A program made the translations under genes and the position numbers. A stretch of DNA of 64,000 bases from Clostridia bacterium (GTDB lineage Bacteria; Bacillota_A; Clostridia; Christensenellales; Aristaeellaceae): NCBI GenBank assembly GCA_017525805.1, contig JAFXSH010000078.1, positions 29,441 through 93,440 on the forward strand, given 5' to 3'. Of this stretch, positions 9,372 to 17,065 are shown one piece after another (positions within the stretch are counted from its first letter, which is position 1; every line of letters begins with the position of its first letter). The notes below the pieces were generated by a model. That model worked only from the letters and a program-made list of their open reading frames with translations. It was not told the DNA's origin and made no database searches.

Positions 9372-9586
9372 ACTGTTTGGGCCATGACGGGAACAGCTTT
9401 GCCGTCGGGCGGACAAAGAGAGCGCGTTCGCAGGCTGAAAGACGCGCGCCGTCCAGGCGAAGGAGACACCCCCGAGCCTTCCCGGAGATTTCCGGGCGCA
9501 TCCCCGCGTTATCGGGCAAAAGCGGCGTAGACTGAGAGACGTTTTAAGGGAAATAGGAAATGTGCTGATTTACATTTCCCTTATGG

Positions 9587-9648
9587 CTTTCTCGGAAGGG
9601 GGCCTGGGGGAAACCTCTCTTTGGCCTCCAAAGAGAGGTTTCCCCCAG
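9587..9648 (-). repeat. Dispersed palindrome, copy 2, inside the hisS T-box leader
   Basis: Arms CTGGGGGAAACCTCTCTTTGG and CCAAAGAGAGGTTTCCCCCAG are a perfect 21-base pair around a 3-base loop. The directional tail lies on the left (TTTCTCGGAAGGGGG), so this copy is inverted relative to copies 3 and 4. It lies about 25 bases before the T-box core. Confidence 0.9.
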
Positions 9649-9700
9649 AAAACTTCCCTCTGGCGCGCAAGCAGGGTGGCACCGCGAAGGTTTTCTTCGT

Positions 9701-9729
9701 CCCATGCGTTTGCATGGGCGTATTTTTTT
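9701..9729 (+). terminator. T-box regulated terminator
   Basis: CCCATGC, GTT, TGCATGGG, then CGTATTTTTTT. The left arm overlaps the CCC that would pair with the T-box core, which is the standard arrangement. Confidence 0.9.
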
Positions 9730-9746
9730 AAGGAGGGTTTTGCAAT

Positions 9747-11012
9747 ATGTTGACGCAAGCGCCCAAGGGCACCCGGGACATGCTTCCCCAGGACGCCTAC
9801 CTGTGGCAGTGGATCGAACAGAAGGAGCGGGAGGCGGCGAAGTTAGCGGGCTACCGGGAAATCCGCACCCCTGTTTTCGAGCATACCGAACTTTTCCTGC
9901 GCGGCGTGGGCGACACCACGGATATCGTGCAGAAGGAAATGTACACTTTCAAGGACAAGGGCGACCGGTCCATCACCTTGAAGCCCGAGGGCACAGCCGG
10001 GGCCGTGCGCGCTTTCATCGAAAACCACCTGTTCCAGGAAGCGCTACCGTGCAAGGTGTATTATTTGAACGCGCCCATTTTCCGCTATGAGAACCCCCAG
10101 AGCGGACGGCTTCGCGAACACCACCAGTTCGGCATGGAGTGCTTCGGCGGCAAGGAGCCCACGGTGGAAGCGGAGCTGATTTCCACCCTGTACGGCTTCC
10201 TCACGGGTCTGGGCCTCAAAAACCTGTGCGTGCACATCAATTCCATCGGCTGCCCGGAGTGCCGGCCCAAGTACCATCAGGCGCTGAAAAACTATCTGGG
10301 CGAGCGCATCCACGAAATGTGCGAAACCTGCCAGGGCCGGTTTGAGAAAAACCCCCTGCGCATTTTGGACTGCAAGGAAGAAAAGTGCAAGGCCATCGTG
10401 AAAGATGCGCCCCTGATCCTGGATTGCCTGTGCGACGAGTGCAGAGAGCACTTTGAACAGCTCCAGGCCCTTTTGACGGCCCAGGGCATCCCCTTCCAGA
10501 TCGACCCCCATATCGTGCGCGGACTGGATTACTACACCAAGACGGTGTTTGAAATCATCATGCAGGCGGGCCGGGAAGGCCTGGCCCTGTGCGGCGGCGG
10601 TCGGTACGACGGATTGGTGGAGCAGCTTGGCGGCCCCGCCACCCCCGCGGCAGGCTTCGGCATCGGCGCGGAGCGCATTTTGATGGAACTGCGCAACCAA
10701 AATCTGCTGCCGGAAGCGCCCTCCACCACCGACGTGTACGTGGCGAACTTGGGCGCGGACATGAAAATTCCCGCCTTCGCCTTCGCCCAGGCTCTGCGGG
10801 CAAAGGGCGTGAAGGCCGATTCCGATTTGGCGGGCCGTTCTTTGAAAGCGCAGTTCAAGTTCGCGGACAAAATCGGGGCCAAGTATATCGTCATCGTGGG
10901 CGGCGACGAATACGCCCGGGGCACGGTGAAGCTGCGGAACATGCAGACCAAGGAAGAACAGGAAATCCCGCTGGAAAAAGCGGCGGAAGAAATCGCTAAT
11001 ATTGCGTTTTAA
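9747..11012 (+). CDS. hisS: Histidyl-tRNA synthetase
   Basis: A class II synthetase that charges tRNA-His. The 421-residue length is standard. It opens with APKGTRDMLP, and has motif 2 with YRYENPQSGRLREHHQFGME, the HisA signature RGLDYYTKTVFE, and the CGGGRYDGL motif. The C-terminal anticodon-binding domain starts near residue 325 (TTDVYVANLG). The ATG at 9747 has AGGAGGG ten bases upstream, directly after the T-box terminator. aspS follows after 16 bases, a pairing common in Firmicutes. Expression should depend on tRNA-His charging through the T-box. Confidence 0.97.
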   Translation: MLTQAPKGTRDMLPQDAYLWQWIEQKEREAAKLAGYREIRTPVFEHTELFLRGVGDTTDIVQKEMYTFKDKGDRSITLKPEGTAGAVRAFIENHLFQEALPCKVYYLNAPIFRYENPQSGRLREHHQFGMECFGGKEPTVEAELISTLYGFLTGLGLKNLCVHINSIGCPECRPKYHQALKNYLGERIHEMCETCQGRFEKNPLRILDCKEEKCKAIVKDAPLILDCLCDECREHFEQLQALLTAQGIPFQIDPHIVRGLDYYTKTVFEIIMQAGREGLALCGGGRYDGLVEQLGGPATPAAGFGIGAERILMELRNQNLLPEAPSTTDVYVANLGADMKIPAFAFAQALRAKGVKADSDLAGRSLKAQFKFADKIGAKYIVIVGGDEYARGTVKLRNMQTKEEQEIPLEKAAEEIANIAF

Positions 11013-11028
11013 AAAGGAGAGCAAAGAA

Positions 11029-12318
11029 ATGGAACGTACTTTGATTGCCAACGTCGTCTGCGGCGAAACCAACAAAATCCAGGGCTTTGTGGAGAACCTG
11101 CGCAACAAGCGCACCATGGCCTTTCTGGTCATTCGTGACCACTCCGGCCGTCTGCAAGTGACCATTGAAAAGGAAAAGCACCCGGATTTAGCCGCCATCG
11201 TGGATCAGCTCACCGTGGAAAGCGTCGTCACCTGTGTGGGCCCTGTGGTGGAAAACGAATACGTGAAGATGGGCGGCAAAGAAATGCTGCCGGAGGAAAT
11301 GGAGATCCTCTCCATTGCCGAGCCTCTGCCCCTCACCAAGGACGCCGCCATCGACAGCCGCATGGACTACCGCTGGGTGGACCTGCGCAGCGATAAGAAC
11401 ACCCTGATCTTCAAGGCTCAGACTGAATTAGTCGGCTCCATGCGCGATTTCTGCCGGAACAAGGGTTTTATGGAAATCCACACGCCCAAACTCATCGGCG
11501 CGGCCAGCGAATCGGGCAGCGACGTGTTTGAGCTCAAATACTTCGACCGGAAAGCCTACCTCTCCCAAAGCCCCCAGTTCTACAAGCAGATGGCCATGGC
11601 CGCGGGCTTTGACCGCATCTTTGAAGTGGGCCCCGTGTTCCGTGCCGAAAAATCCTTCACCAACAAGCACGCCACCGAATTTACCGGCTTCGACGTGGAA
11701 ATGAGCTATATCACTTCCTTCCGGGACGTGATGGCCTTTGAAGCGGAACTTTTGCAATACGCCCTCAAAAACGTGCAGGAAAAGTACGGCGACCAGATCA
11801 AGGCCCTCTACGGCCTGGACACCGTCGTGCCCGCCCTGCCCTTCCCTGAAATGAAGCTTCAGGACGTATACAAAGAACTGGAAGAGCGCTACGGCTACAA
11901 GGTGGACGACAGCGAAAAGAATGACCTGACCACCGACGCGGAGCACCTCTGCGCCAAGCTGAGCATGGACAAGTTCGGCCACGAATTCCTGTTCGTCACG
12001 GATTACGGCCCCGAAAAGCGCGCATTCTACCACATGCGGGACGAGCATGGTATGCCCCTGGGCTACGACCTTATCTGGCGCGGCACCGAAATCACCACCG
12101 GCGCCCAGCGCGAACACCGCTATGAACAGCTCCGCAAGCAGGCCGATGAAAAGGGCCTGGGTGAAGACGTGAAATTCTACATGGATTTCTTCCGCTACGG
12201 CTGCCCGCCCCACGGCGGCTTCGGCTTGGGCGTGGACCGTTTGACCATGCTGCTGCTGGGTCTTAGCATCAAGGAAGTCATGTTCCTGTTCCGCGGCCCC
12301 AACCGCATCACGCCGTAA
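11029..12318 (+). CDS. aspS: Aspartyl-tRNA synthetase, archaeal-type short form
   Basis: A class II synthetase of 429 residues that charges tRNA-Asp. It lacks the bacterial-type insertion domain (usual bacterial AspRS is near 590 residues) and resembles the archaeal or non-discriminating form. It has an N-terminal OB-fold anticodon domain (KIQGFVENLRNKRTMAFLVI), motif 2 FRAEKSFTNKHATEFTGFDVE, and motif 3 GFGLGVDRLTMLLLG. The start at 11029 follows AAAGGAGA; an in-frame ATG at 11002 lies inside hisS and has no better ribosome site. Cotranscribed with hisS. Whether it also charges tRNA-Asn cannot be decided here, although that form often does in genomes lacking AsnRS. Confidence 0.93.
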   Translation: MERTLIANVVCGETNKIQGFVENLRNKRTMAFLVIRDHSGRLQVTIEKEKHPDLAAIVDQLTVESVVTCVGPVVENEYVKMGGKEMLPEEMEILSIAEPLPLTKDAAIDSRMDYRWVDLRSDKNTLIFKAQTELVGSMRDFCRNKGFMEIHTPKLIGAASESGSDVFELKYFDRKAYLSQSPQFYKQMAMAAGFDRIFEVGPVFRAEKSFTNKHATEFTGFDVEMSYITSFRDVMAFEAELLQYALKNVQEKYGDQIKALYGLDTVVPALPFPEMKLQDVYKELEERYGYKVDDSEKNDLTTDAEHLCAKLSMDKFGHEFLFVTDYGPEKRAFYHMRDEHGMPLGYDLIWRGTEITTGAQREHRYEQLRKQADEKGLGEDVKFYMDFFRYGCPPHGGFGLGVDRLTMLLLGLSIKEVMFLFRGPNRITP

Positions 12319-12332
12319 AAAAGAAAATTATT

Positions 12333-12393
12333 CCGGGGGAAACCGCTCTTTGTGACCAAAGAGCGGTTTCCCCCGGTCCCCCTTCCGAGAAAG
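12333..12393 (+). repeat. Dispersed palindrome, copy 3
   Basis: Arms CCGGGGGAAACCGCTCTTTG and CAAAGAGCGGTTTCCCCCGG surround a short loop, 14 bases after the aspS stop. The directional tail TCCCCCTTCCGAGAAAG follows on the right. There is no T-run directly after the stem, so it is not a plain terminator. Confidence 0.9.
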
Positions 12394-12457
12394 ACATAAA
12401 AGGGTAGTCTTATCAATAGCACTTTGCGCTGATTGCGTAGTTGAAAGTGAATTTGGG

Positions 12458-12722
12458 GTTACCATTCACATATTTTGAGAGCGTCCAAGCGACACGCAAA
12501 CAGGGGGTTCGTCAAGGGGTCTCCCCTTGACTGTAATCCGCAGGCGGCGGCATGTACGTCGCCGAGGAGCAACAGAATGTTGCTTCCTCTATCAATTTCT
12601 GGCCGTGAAATGAGCGTTTTCGCTTGCGAAAATGCCATTTCACAAGAAATTGATGCATCGAATGGAAGTGGAATCCCAATTCCACTTCCATTCGTACCAT
12701 TCAGCGTTAGCTGAATGGTAAC
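12458..12722. repeat. Nested multi-hairpin element with 11-base terminal inverted repeats
   Basis: The outer arms GTTACCATTCA (12458-12468) and TGAATGGTAAC (12712-12722) are perfect. Inside are consecutive hairpins: 12481-12497 (GCGT/ACGC), 12512-12530 (TCAAGGGG/CCCCTTGA), 12565-12587 (GCAACA/TGTTGC core), and 12591-12654 (a long stem with ATCAATTTCT/AGAAATTGAT outside and GTGAAATG/CATTTCAC inside). Then come 12659-12694 (perfect 16-base arms CGAATGGAAGTGGAAT) and 12696-12719 (ACCATTCAGC/GCTGAATGGT). The last hairpin uses the same bases as the right terminal arm, so the two pairings exclude each other. No coding potential is convincing. It could be a MITE-like mobile element or a structured RNA. 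Confidence 0.75.
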
Positions 12723-12730
12723 GATTTTAG

Positions 12731-12759
12731 TTGCCAAACGCCCCAAAATCTGCTATACT
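12731..12759 (+). promoter_or_regulatory. Sigma-A promoter for the Asp23 cluster
   Basis: TTGCCA, 17 bases, TATACT, with AAGGAGG and an ATG about 30 bases later. It starts nine bases after the multi-hairpin element. Confidence 0.8.
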
Positions 12760-12788
12760 GAATTATCCTTGCAAGGAGGTGCTTTTGT

Positions 12789-13553
12789 ATGCCGCAAAAA
12801 ACCCCGAAAAAAAACGCAAAGACAGAAAACCTCCCCGTCACCAAGGTGGACGTGGATTTGCAGAACGGCGGCACCATCAGTTATGCCAATGAAGTGATCG
12901 CCACCATCGCCGGCGTGGCGGCCAATGAAATTGAAGGCATCGCCGGCATGTGCGTCAGCGGCGGATTCAGCGAAATTTTGGGCCGCAACAAGAATATCAC
13001 CCGCGGCGTGAAGGTGGAGGTCGGCAGCCAGGAAGCCGCCGTGGATCTGTACATCATCGTGGAATACGGCTATCCCATCCAGAAGGTTTCCGCCGAGGTG
13101 CAGGAAAACGTACGCCGCGCCCTGGAAAGCCTCACCGGCCTGCATGTAGTGCGCGTGGACGTGCACGTGCAGGGCGTCAGCTTTGAAAAAGAAAAGAAAG
13201 CGACCCAGAACATCTTGGAAGCCTCCAAGAATCCCGTGCTGGCCGAGCCCGAAGCGGAAAAACCCGCCCCCGCGGAAGCGCCTGCTCCGGAAGAACCCAA
13301 AACCGCAGCCGAACCGGACGCCGCCGAAACGAAAGACGCCGCGCCTCAGGAAGAAGACGCGGAATTCGATAGCGCCGTGCTGACGGAGGAAGCCAGCTTG
13401 GAGGCCGATCCCCTGGACGCCGCCCAGGCAGCGGAAGAAACGCCCGCCGAAGCGGAAAGCCCCAATGACAAACACCAGAAAAAGACGCAGCCCGGGGAGG
13501 AAGCCAAACCGGAAAATCCCCCCAAACGGCCCCATGGCCGGATGCGCGCCTGA
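12789..13553 (+). CDS. Asp23/Gls24 family envelope-stress protein with acidic tail
   Basis: Residues about 18-125 are an Asp23 domain (GTISYANEVIATIAGVAANE, ITRGVKVEVGSQEAAVDLYI, VRRALESLTGLHVVRVDVHV). In Staphylococcus, Asp23 is a cytoplasmic filament-forming protein held at the membrane by AmaP and linked to cell-wall stress. Residues about 145-254 are a low-complexity tail rich in Glu, Ala and Pro, absent from the short classical Asp23. The protein has no signal or membrane segment. The ATG has GCAAGGAGG upstream and a strong promoter. AmaP and a DUF2273-like gene follow, the standard partner set. Confidence 0.92.
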   Translation: MPQKTPKKNAKTENLPVTKVDVDLQNGGTISYANEVIATIAGVAANEIEGIAGMCVSGGFSEILGRNKNITRGVKVEVGSQEAAVDLYIIVEYGYPIQKVSAEVQENVRRALESLTGLHVVRVDVHVQGVSFEKEKKATQNILEASKNPVLAEPEAEKPAPAEAPAPEEPKTAAEPDAAETKDAAPQEEDAEFDSAVLTEEASLEADPLDAAQAAEETPAEAESPNDKHQKKTQPGEEAKPENPPKRPHGRMRA

Positions 13554-13627
13554 TATGCCGATCAAATATTCTTGTGTGAAACGGCGCTTCCCGCGCCGGG
13601 TGCTGGTATAAGAAGGAGCGAATCCGT

Positions 13628-14557
13628 ATGAAAATCAAAATCCGGGATCGGCTGATCCTGTTTTGTGGCGCGCTGCTGACCATCGCTGCCGGGGTTATGC
13701 TGTTCATCCATGGCATACAGGAAAAAAACACGCTGTTTCTGGTCGGCGCCGTGGTCCTGGCGGCTTTCGGCGGTTATTTGATCGCGTTCCCCTTCCTTTA
13801 TAAGGCCAAGCGCAACGATTTCGTGATTCAGCGCACGGACAGCGGCGAGCTTCGCATCGCGGTAAAAGCCATCGAAAACCAGGTGCAGAAGTGCATCGAC
13901 CTGCACGAGGAAATTCAGGCCAGCGCCATGAAGATCCTGAGCAGCCGCGAAGGCGTGGTGGTGGACCTGACCGTCACCCTGTCCAACGATATTTCCATCC
14001 CCTTAGCGGTAGCTTCCCTGCAAAAGCAGATCAAGCAATATCTGATCGCTTCCTCCGGCATCGAAGTGAAGGAAGTGCGCGTATCCGTGGAATCCACCCA
14101 GGATTCCGTTTCTCCCGAAGCGCCGGAGGCGGAGGATGAGCAGCCGGCTGAAAAAAACGCCGCAATAGACGTGAAAGAAAAGAAAGCGCCCATGCATCAG
14201 CGTCTCTTCGGCAGGGCGGATGAACCCGCCATCGTGCCCGAGCCGCCCAAGGAAGAAGAACCGATGGAGGACGAGGAAACCGCCACGGAAGCCGAAACGG
14301 AAGAAGCGGCGGAAGTGGAAGAGGCCCGGGAACAGCCTGGCCTGATCCCGGACGAGCCTAAACAGGAAACGGACCTGCCGCCGGAAGAAACGCCCGCCGG
14401 AGAAATGGAAGAAGAAGCGCCCTCGGAAGATGATTCCATCCCGAAGGAAGAAATCCCGGAAGAGCCTGCAATCGAGGAAGAGGAACCGAAAAAAAAGCCC
14501 GAACCCCTTCCCGAATCGGATATCACACCGGAATCGGAGGAAAAGACCGATGAATGA
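13628..14557 (+). CDS. amaP: AmaP-like membrane anchor for Asp23, with acidic tail
   Basis: The 309-residue protein has two N-terminal membrane helices (residues about 8-30 and 36-58), then a conserved domain to about residue 160 (RIAVKAIENQVQKCIDLHEE, ISIPLAVASLQKQIKQYL). From about residue 165 a very Glu/Pro-rich tail runs to the end. In the Staphylococcus model AmaP recruits Asp23 to the membrane through its cytoplasmic part. The ATG at 13628 has AGAAGGAG upstream. It ends in an 8-base overlap with the next gene. The matching acidic tails in this protein and its neighbours are unusual and suggest a shared physical role. Confidence 0.85.
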   Translation: MKIKIRDRLILFCGALLTIAAGVMLFIHGIQEKNTLFLVGAVVLAAFGGYLIAFPFLYKAKRNDFVIQRTDSGELRIAVKAIENQVQKCIDLHEEIQASAMKILSSREGVVVDLTVTLSNDISIPLAVASLQKQIKQYLIASSGIEVKEVRVSVESTQDSVSPEAPEAEDEQPAEKNAAIDVKEKKAPMHQRLFGRADEPAIVPEPPKEEEPMEDEETATEAETEEAAEVEEAREQPGLIPDEPKQETDLPPEETPAGEMEEEAPSEDDSIPKEEIPEEPAIEEEEPKKKPEPLPESDITPESEEKTDE

Positions 14558-14897
14558 CCGCAAGGATCGACGTTCTCTGGCAAACGTTTTCAAGGTCGGC
14601 ACGCCGGAATGCGCCGTTTTTTGCGGCGCTTTGGCCATGGTGCTGGGCCTGCTGCTGCTGACAGTGGGCTTCTGGAACACCGTGTGGATCGCTCTGTTTG
14701 GGGCGGTCGGCGGCTTCTTAGGCGGGGTCAATGATAAAAAGCAAATCCTGAAAAATGTGCTCAATCGCGTGATCCCGGACAAGCGGGCCATGCCCTATCG
14801 GGAGCATCATCCCGATATCACCCGCGCCTTGCGGGACGCCGCTTCCAAGGATTCTTCCGCCGAGGATGAGGAAGAAAGCCAGTCCGAGCAGGAATAA
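14550..14897 (+). CDS. Small DUF2273-like membrane protein
   Basis: A 115-residue protein with two closely spaced hydrophobic segments (residues about 21-40 and 43-60, the second with GAVGGFLGGVND), the pattern of DUF2273 proteins found beside asp23 and amaP. The tail after residue 95 is acidic (SAEDEEESQSEQE), echoing the two upstream genes. It overlaps the end of amaP by 8 bases (ATGAATGA) with GGAGG upstream, so translation is coupled. It probably belongs to the same envelope-stress membrane complex. Its biochemical role is unknown. Confidence 0.8.
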   Translation: MNDRKDRRSLANVFKVGTPECAVFCGALAMVLGLLLLTVGFWNTVWIALFGAVGGFLGGVNDKKQILKNVLNRVIPDKRAMPYREHHPDITRALRDAASKDSSAEDEEESQSEQE

Positions 14898-14935
14898 ACG
14901 GCGCATTTTATTACAAAGGATCGGAGATAACATTC

Positions 14936-15349
14936 ATGTCGCGGAAATCGGCACGGGCTGCGGCCGTGCAAATGGTGTATGAGCAGATGCTGGGCGGCGA
15001 AGGCGGCGAAGAAACCCTGCGCGGCTTAATTGAATTTACCCCGGAGGAGGACGATCAGGCTTACATCGATTCCCTGCTTTCCGGGGTGGAAGCCCATGCG
15101 GATGATTTGGATGGGCAGATCGAAAAGTGCCTGAAAGGCTGGACCCTGGACCGCATCGCCAAGGTGGACCGGGCTGTGCTCCGCGTGGCTGCCTATGAGC
15201 TGTGCCACGACCGCAAGACCCCAGACGCCGTGGTAATCAACGAGGCCGTAGCCCTGGCCCAGCGCTTCGATTCCCCAACGGCTGCCAAGTTTGTCAACGG
15301 CGTATTGTCCACGCTGCTGGCAGAGCGGGATCAGGGAGAAAACGCCTGA
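14936..15349 (+). CDS. nusB: Transcription antitermination factor NusB
   Basis: A 137-residue all-helical RNA-binding protein that joins NusE (S10) on boxA RNA for antitermination of rRNA operons. Recognised by the opening RKSARAAAVQMVYEQML, the central LDGQIEKCLKGWTLDRIAKVDRAVLRVAAYEL, and PDAVVINEAVALAQRFDSPTAAKFVNGVL. The length is normal. It is 38 bases after the DUF2273-like gene, and its stop overlaps the next start (TGATG). The asp23-amaP-nusB order is common in Clostridia. Confidence 0.96.
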   Translation: MSRKSARAAAVQMVYEQMLGGEGGEETLRGLIEFTPEEDDQAYIDSLLSGVEAHADDLDGQIEKCLKGWTLDRIAKVDRAVLRVAAYELCHDRKTPDAVVINEAVALAQRFDSPTAAKFVNGVLSTLLAERDQGENA

Positions 15350-16332
15350 TGCTGGCTCTGGGCCTGGATACCAGCTGCTATACCACATCCGCCGCCCTGT
15401 GCGGCTTTGGCGGCCTGCCCCGGCAGGAAAGGCGGCTGCTTCCGGTACCAAAGGGTGAACGCGGCCTTCGCCAAAGCGAGGCCGTTTTTGCGCATGTAAG
15501 GCAGCTTCCAAAGGTGCTTTTGCCGCTGCTTTCGGAAAACAAGGAAAAAATCGATTGCGTGTGCGCCTCCGACCGGCCCCGGGATGGGGAAGAATCCTAT
15601 ATGCCCGTGTTTCAGGTGGGTGTTTCCCAGGGAAAAGCTATCGCGGCAGCGCTGAACGTGCCTTTTTTCACCACTACCCACCAGCGCGGACATATCGCCG
15701 CCGCCAAATACGGCACGGGCTTGGAAACGGACCGGTTCGTGGCCCTGCATCTCTCCGGCGGCACCACCGACACCCTGTTCATCGACGGGGACGCTTTAAC
15801 GCCGCTGGGCACTTCCTGCGATCTCCACGCCGGGCAGTTGGTGGATCGGATCGGCGTGAAGCTGGGCCTCCCCTTCCCCGCCGGGCCGTATTTGGAGGAA
15901 CTGGCGGTCAAAGGCCAAAACAAAAACCGTGTGCCGGTGAGTTTTGAATCAGACGGTCTGCGCTGCCATCTTTCCGGGGCGGAAGCCCAATTGCTGCGCT
16001 TGATCAAAATGGGCGAAGCATGGGAAAACGTGGCCGCCGAAGTATACGGCGTGCTGTGCCGCACGGTGCTGCGGCTGGTGCAGGCGGCGGCAGAGGCAGC
16101 CGATATCAAAGATGTGCTGATTGCCGGCGGCGTGGCGTCCTCCCGTTTATTGCGGGATATGCTGACGGAGCGGAACGAAAAGCGCCGGACGGGCTTAAAT
16201 CTGTATTTTGGCCGCCCCGAATTTTCCGGGGACAACGCCGTGGGCGTGGCGCTGATCGGACTGGAGCGTCTCAGGCAAGGAGGTCAGGATGGAATTCAGA
16301 AAGGTATTCGATACGATCCCCGAGCAATTTGA
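15349..16332 (+). CDS. TsaD/Kae1-like ASKHA-fold protein (paralog)
   Basis: A 327-residue protein of the TsaD/Kae1 family, whose founding members make the t6A base of tRNA. It begins LALGLDTSCYTTSAAL, has the metal-site histidine pair as THQRGH (TsaD normally has HxxxH here), a sugar-kinase-like phosphate loop LHLSGGTTDTLF, and VLIAGGVASSRLLRDML. It is shorter and more diverged than authentic TsaD and sits beside nusB and xseA, where Clostridia keep a second copy of unknown function. The start ATG at 15349 overlaps the nusB stop. The 3' end overlaps the methyltransferase gene by 44 bases. A genuine tsaD elsewhere in the genome is expected. Confidence 0.8.
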   Translation: MLALGLDTSCYTTSAALCGFGGLPRQERRLLPVPKGERGLRQSEAVFAHVRQLPKVLLPLLSENKEKIDCVCASDRPRDGEESYMPVFQVGVSQGKAIAAALNVPFFTTTHQRGHIAAAKYGTGLETDRFVALHLSGGTTDTLFIDGDALTPLGTSCDLHAGQLVDRIGVKLGLPFPAGPYLEELAVKGQNKNRVPVSFESDGLRCHLSGAEAQLLRLIKMGEAWENVAAEVYGVLCRTVLRLVQAAAEAADIKDVLIAGGVASSRLLRDMLTERNEKRRTGLNLYFGRPEFSGDNAVGVALIGLERLRQGGQDGIQKGIRYDPRAI

Positions 16333-17053
16333 CCGTTTCCGGCCCCGCTACTGCGAAGCGCTGTTTTCGGATTTGATTTCCTATGCCGGGATCGGACCGG
16401 GCAAAGCCGTGCTGGAGCTGGGCCCCGGCACGGGGCAGGCCACGGATCCCATCCTGAAAACCGGCTGCGATTACCTTGCCATTGAATTAGGGGCCCATCT
16501 GACCGGATTCATGCGGCAAAAGTACGGCTCCTTTCCCAATTTCCATATCGTGAACGACGATTTCATCACTCACGATTTCGGGAACCGGAAATTTGACGTG
16601 ATCTACTCCGCCGCGACGATCCAATGGATCCCGGAAGAAACCGCCTTCGCAAAAACGTTTGATCTGCTCAAACCCGGCGGAACGCTGGCCATGATGCTGA
16701 CCAGCGGCGATTATCGGACGCCCAACGAAGCGCTGTACCAAAAAATCCAGGCGGTATACGCCGCGTACTTCAAGCCGGAAACGCGCTACACCCACGGTTC
16801 CTTCCGATACGAAAACGCGCCGGATTATGGATACGTAGATTTTGAGAAGCGGGTGTATCATGGGGAGCGGGTATTCACCGCCGATGAATACGCGGCCTAC
16901 TGCGGCACCCATTGTGACCACATCGTGATTCCCGAGCCCTGTAAAAGTAAATTCTTTGAGGGCCTGAAAGAAGCGGTCCGGGAAGCGGGAAACCGCATCG
17001 TGTTTTCGGACACATACACTTTGTATCTGACTAAGAAACCGATCAAAAGCTGA
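16289..17053 (+). CDS. Class I SAM-dependent methyltransferase
   Basis: A 254-residue cytoplasmic methyltransferase of unknown substrate. Motif I is VLELGPGTGQAT near residue 40, followed by LAIELGAHL (motif II acidic residue), VNDDFITHDF, and the post-motif strand FDVIYSAATIQWI, then LKPGGTLAMM. The start at 16289 has AGGAGGTCAGG directly upstream, inside the end of the preceding TsaD-like gene (44-base overlap), so coupling is likely. It resembles small-molecule or trans-aconitate-type methyltransferases more than rRNA enzymes, but this is only a fold-level reading. Confidence 0.85.
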   Translation: MEFRKVFDTIPEQFDRFRPRYCEALFSDLISYAGIGPGKAVLELGPGTGQATDPILKTGCDYLAIELGAHLTGFMRQKYGSFPNFHIVNDDFITHDFGNRKFDVIYSAATIQWIPEETAFAKTFDLLKPGGTLAMMLTSGDYRTPNEALYQKIQAVYAAYFKPETRYTHGSFRYENAPDYGYVDFEKRVYHGERVFTADEYAAYCGTHCDHIVIPEPCKSKFFEGLKEAVREAGNRIVFSDTYTLYLTKKPIKS

Positions 17054-17065
17054 GGGAGAATGCGC

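Larger units (their letters stand above)
9379..9730 (+). promoter_or_regulatory. T-box riboswitch leader of hisS
   Basis: The 14-base T-box core appears as GCAGGGTGGCACCGCG at 9671-9686. The antiterminator partner TCGTCCC follows at 9697-9703, then a competing terminator. The 290 bases upstream are strongly structured (Stem I region 9380-9530; a hairpin with perfect arms GGAAATGT/ACATTTCC at 9556-9581). T-box leaders bind an uncharged tRNA, here expected to be tRNA-His, and allow readthrough. A CAC at 9467-9469 could be the specifier codon but I could not confirm the specifier loop. A dispersed palindrome is inserted between the upstream stems and the T-box core. Confidence 0.9.

Noticed and set aside
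12333..12393. Palindrome copy 3 as the aspS terminator
   Set aside because: No T-run follows the stem, and the same element occurs in other settings, including inside a leader.
12475..12714. Opposing open frames of 79 and 95 codons over the multi-hairpin element
   Set aside because: Their sequence is dictated by the inverted repeats, and neither has a ribosome site or family match.
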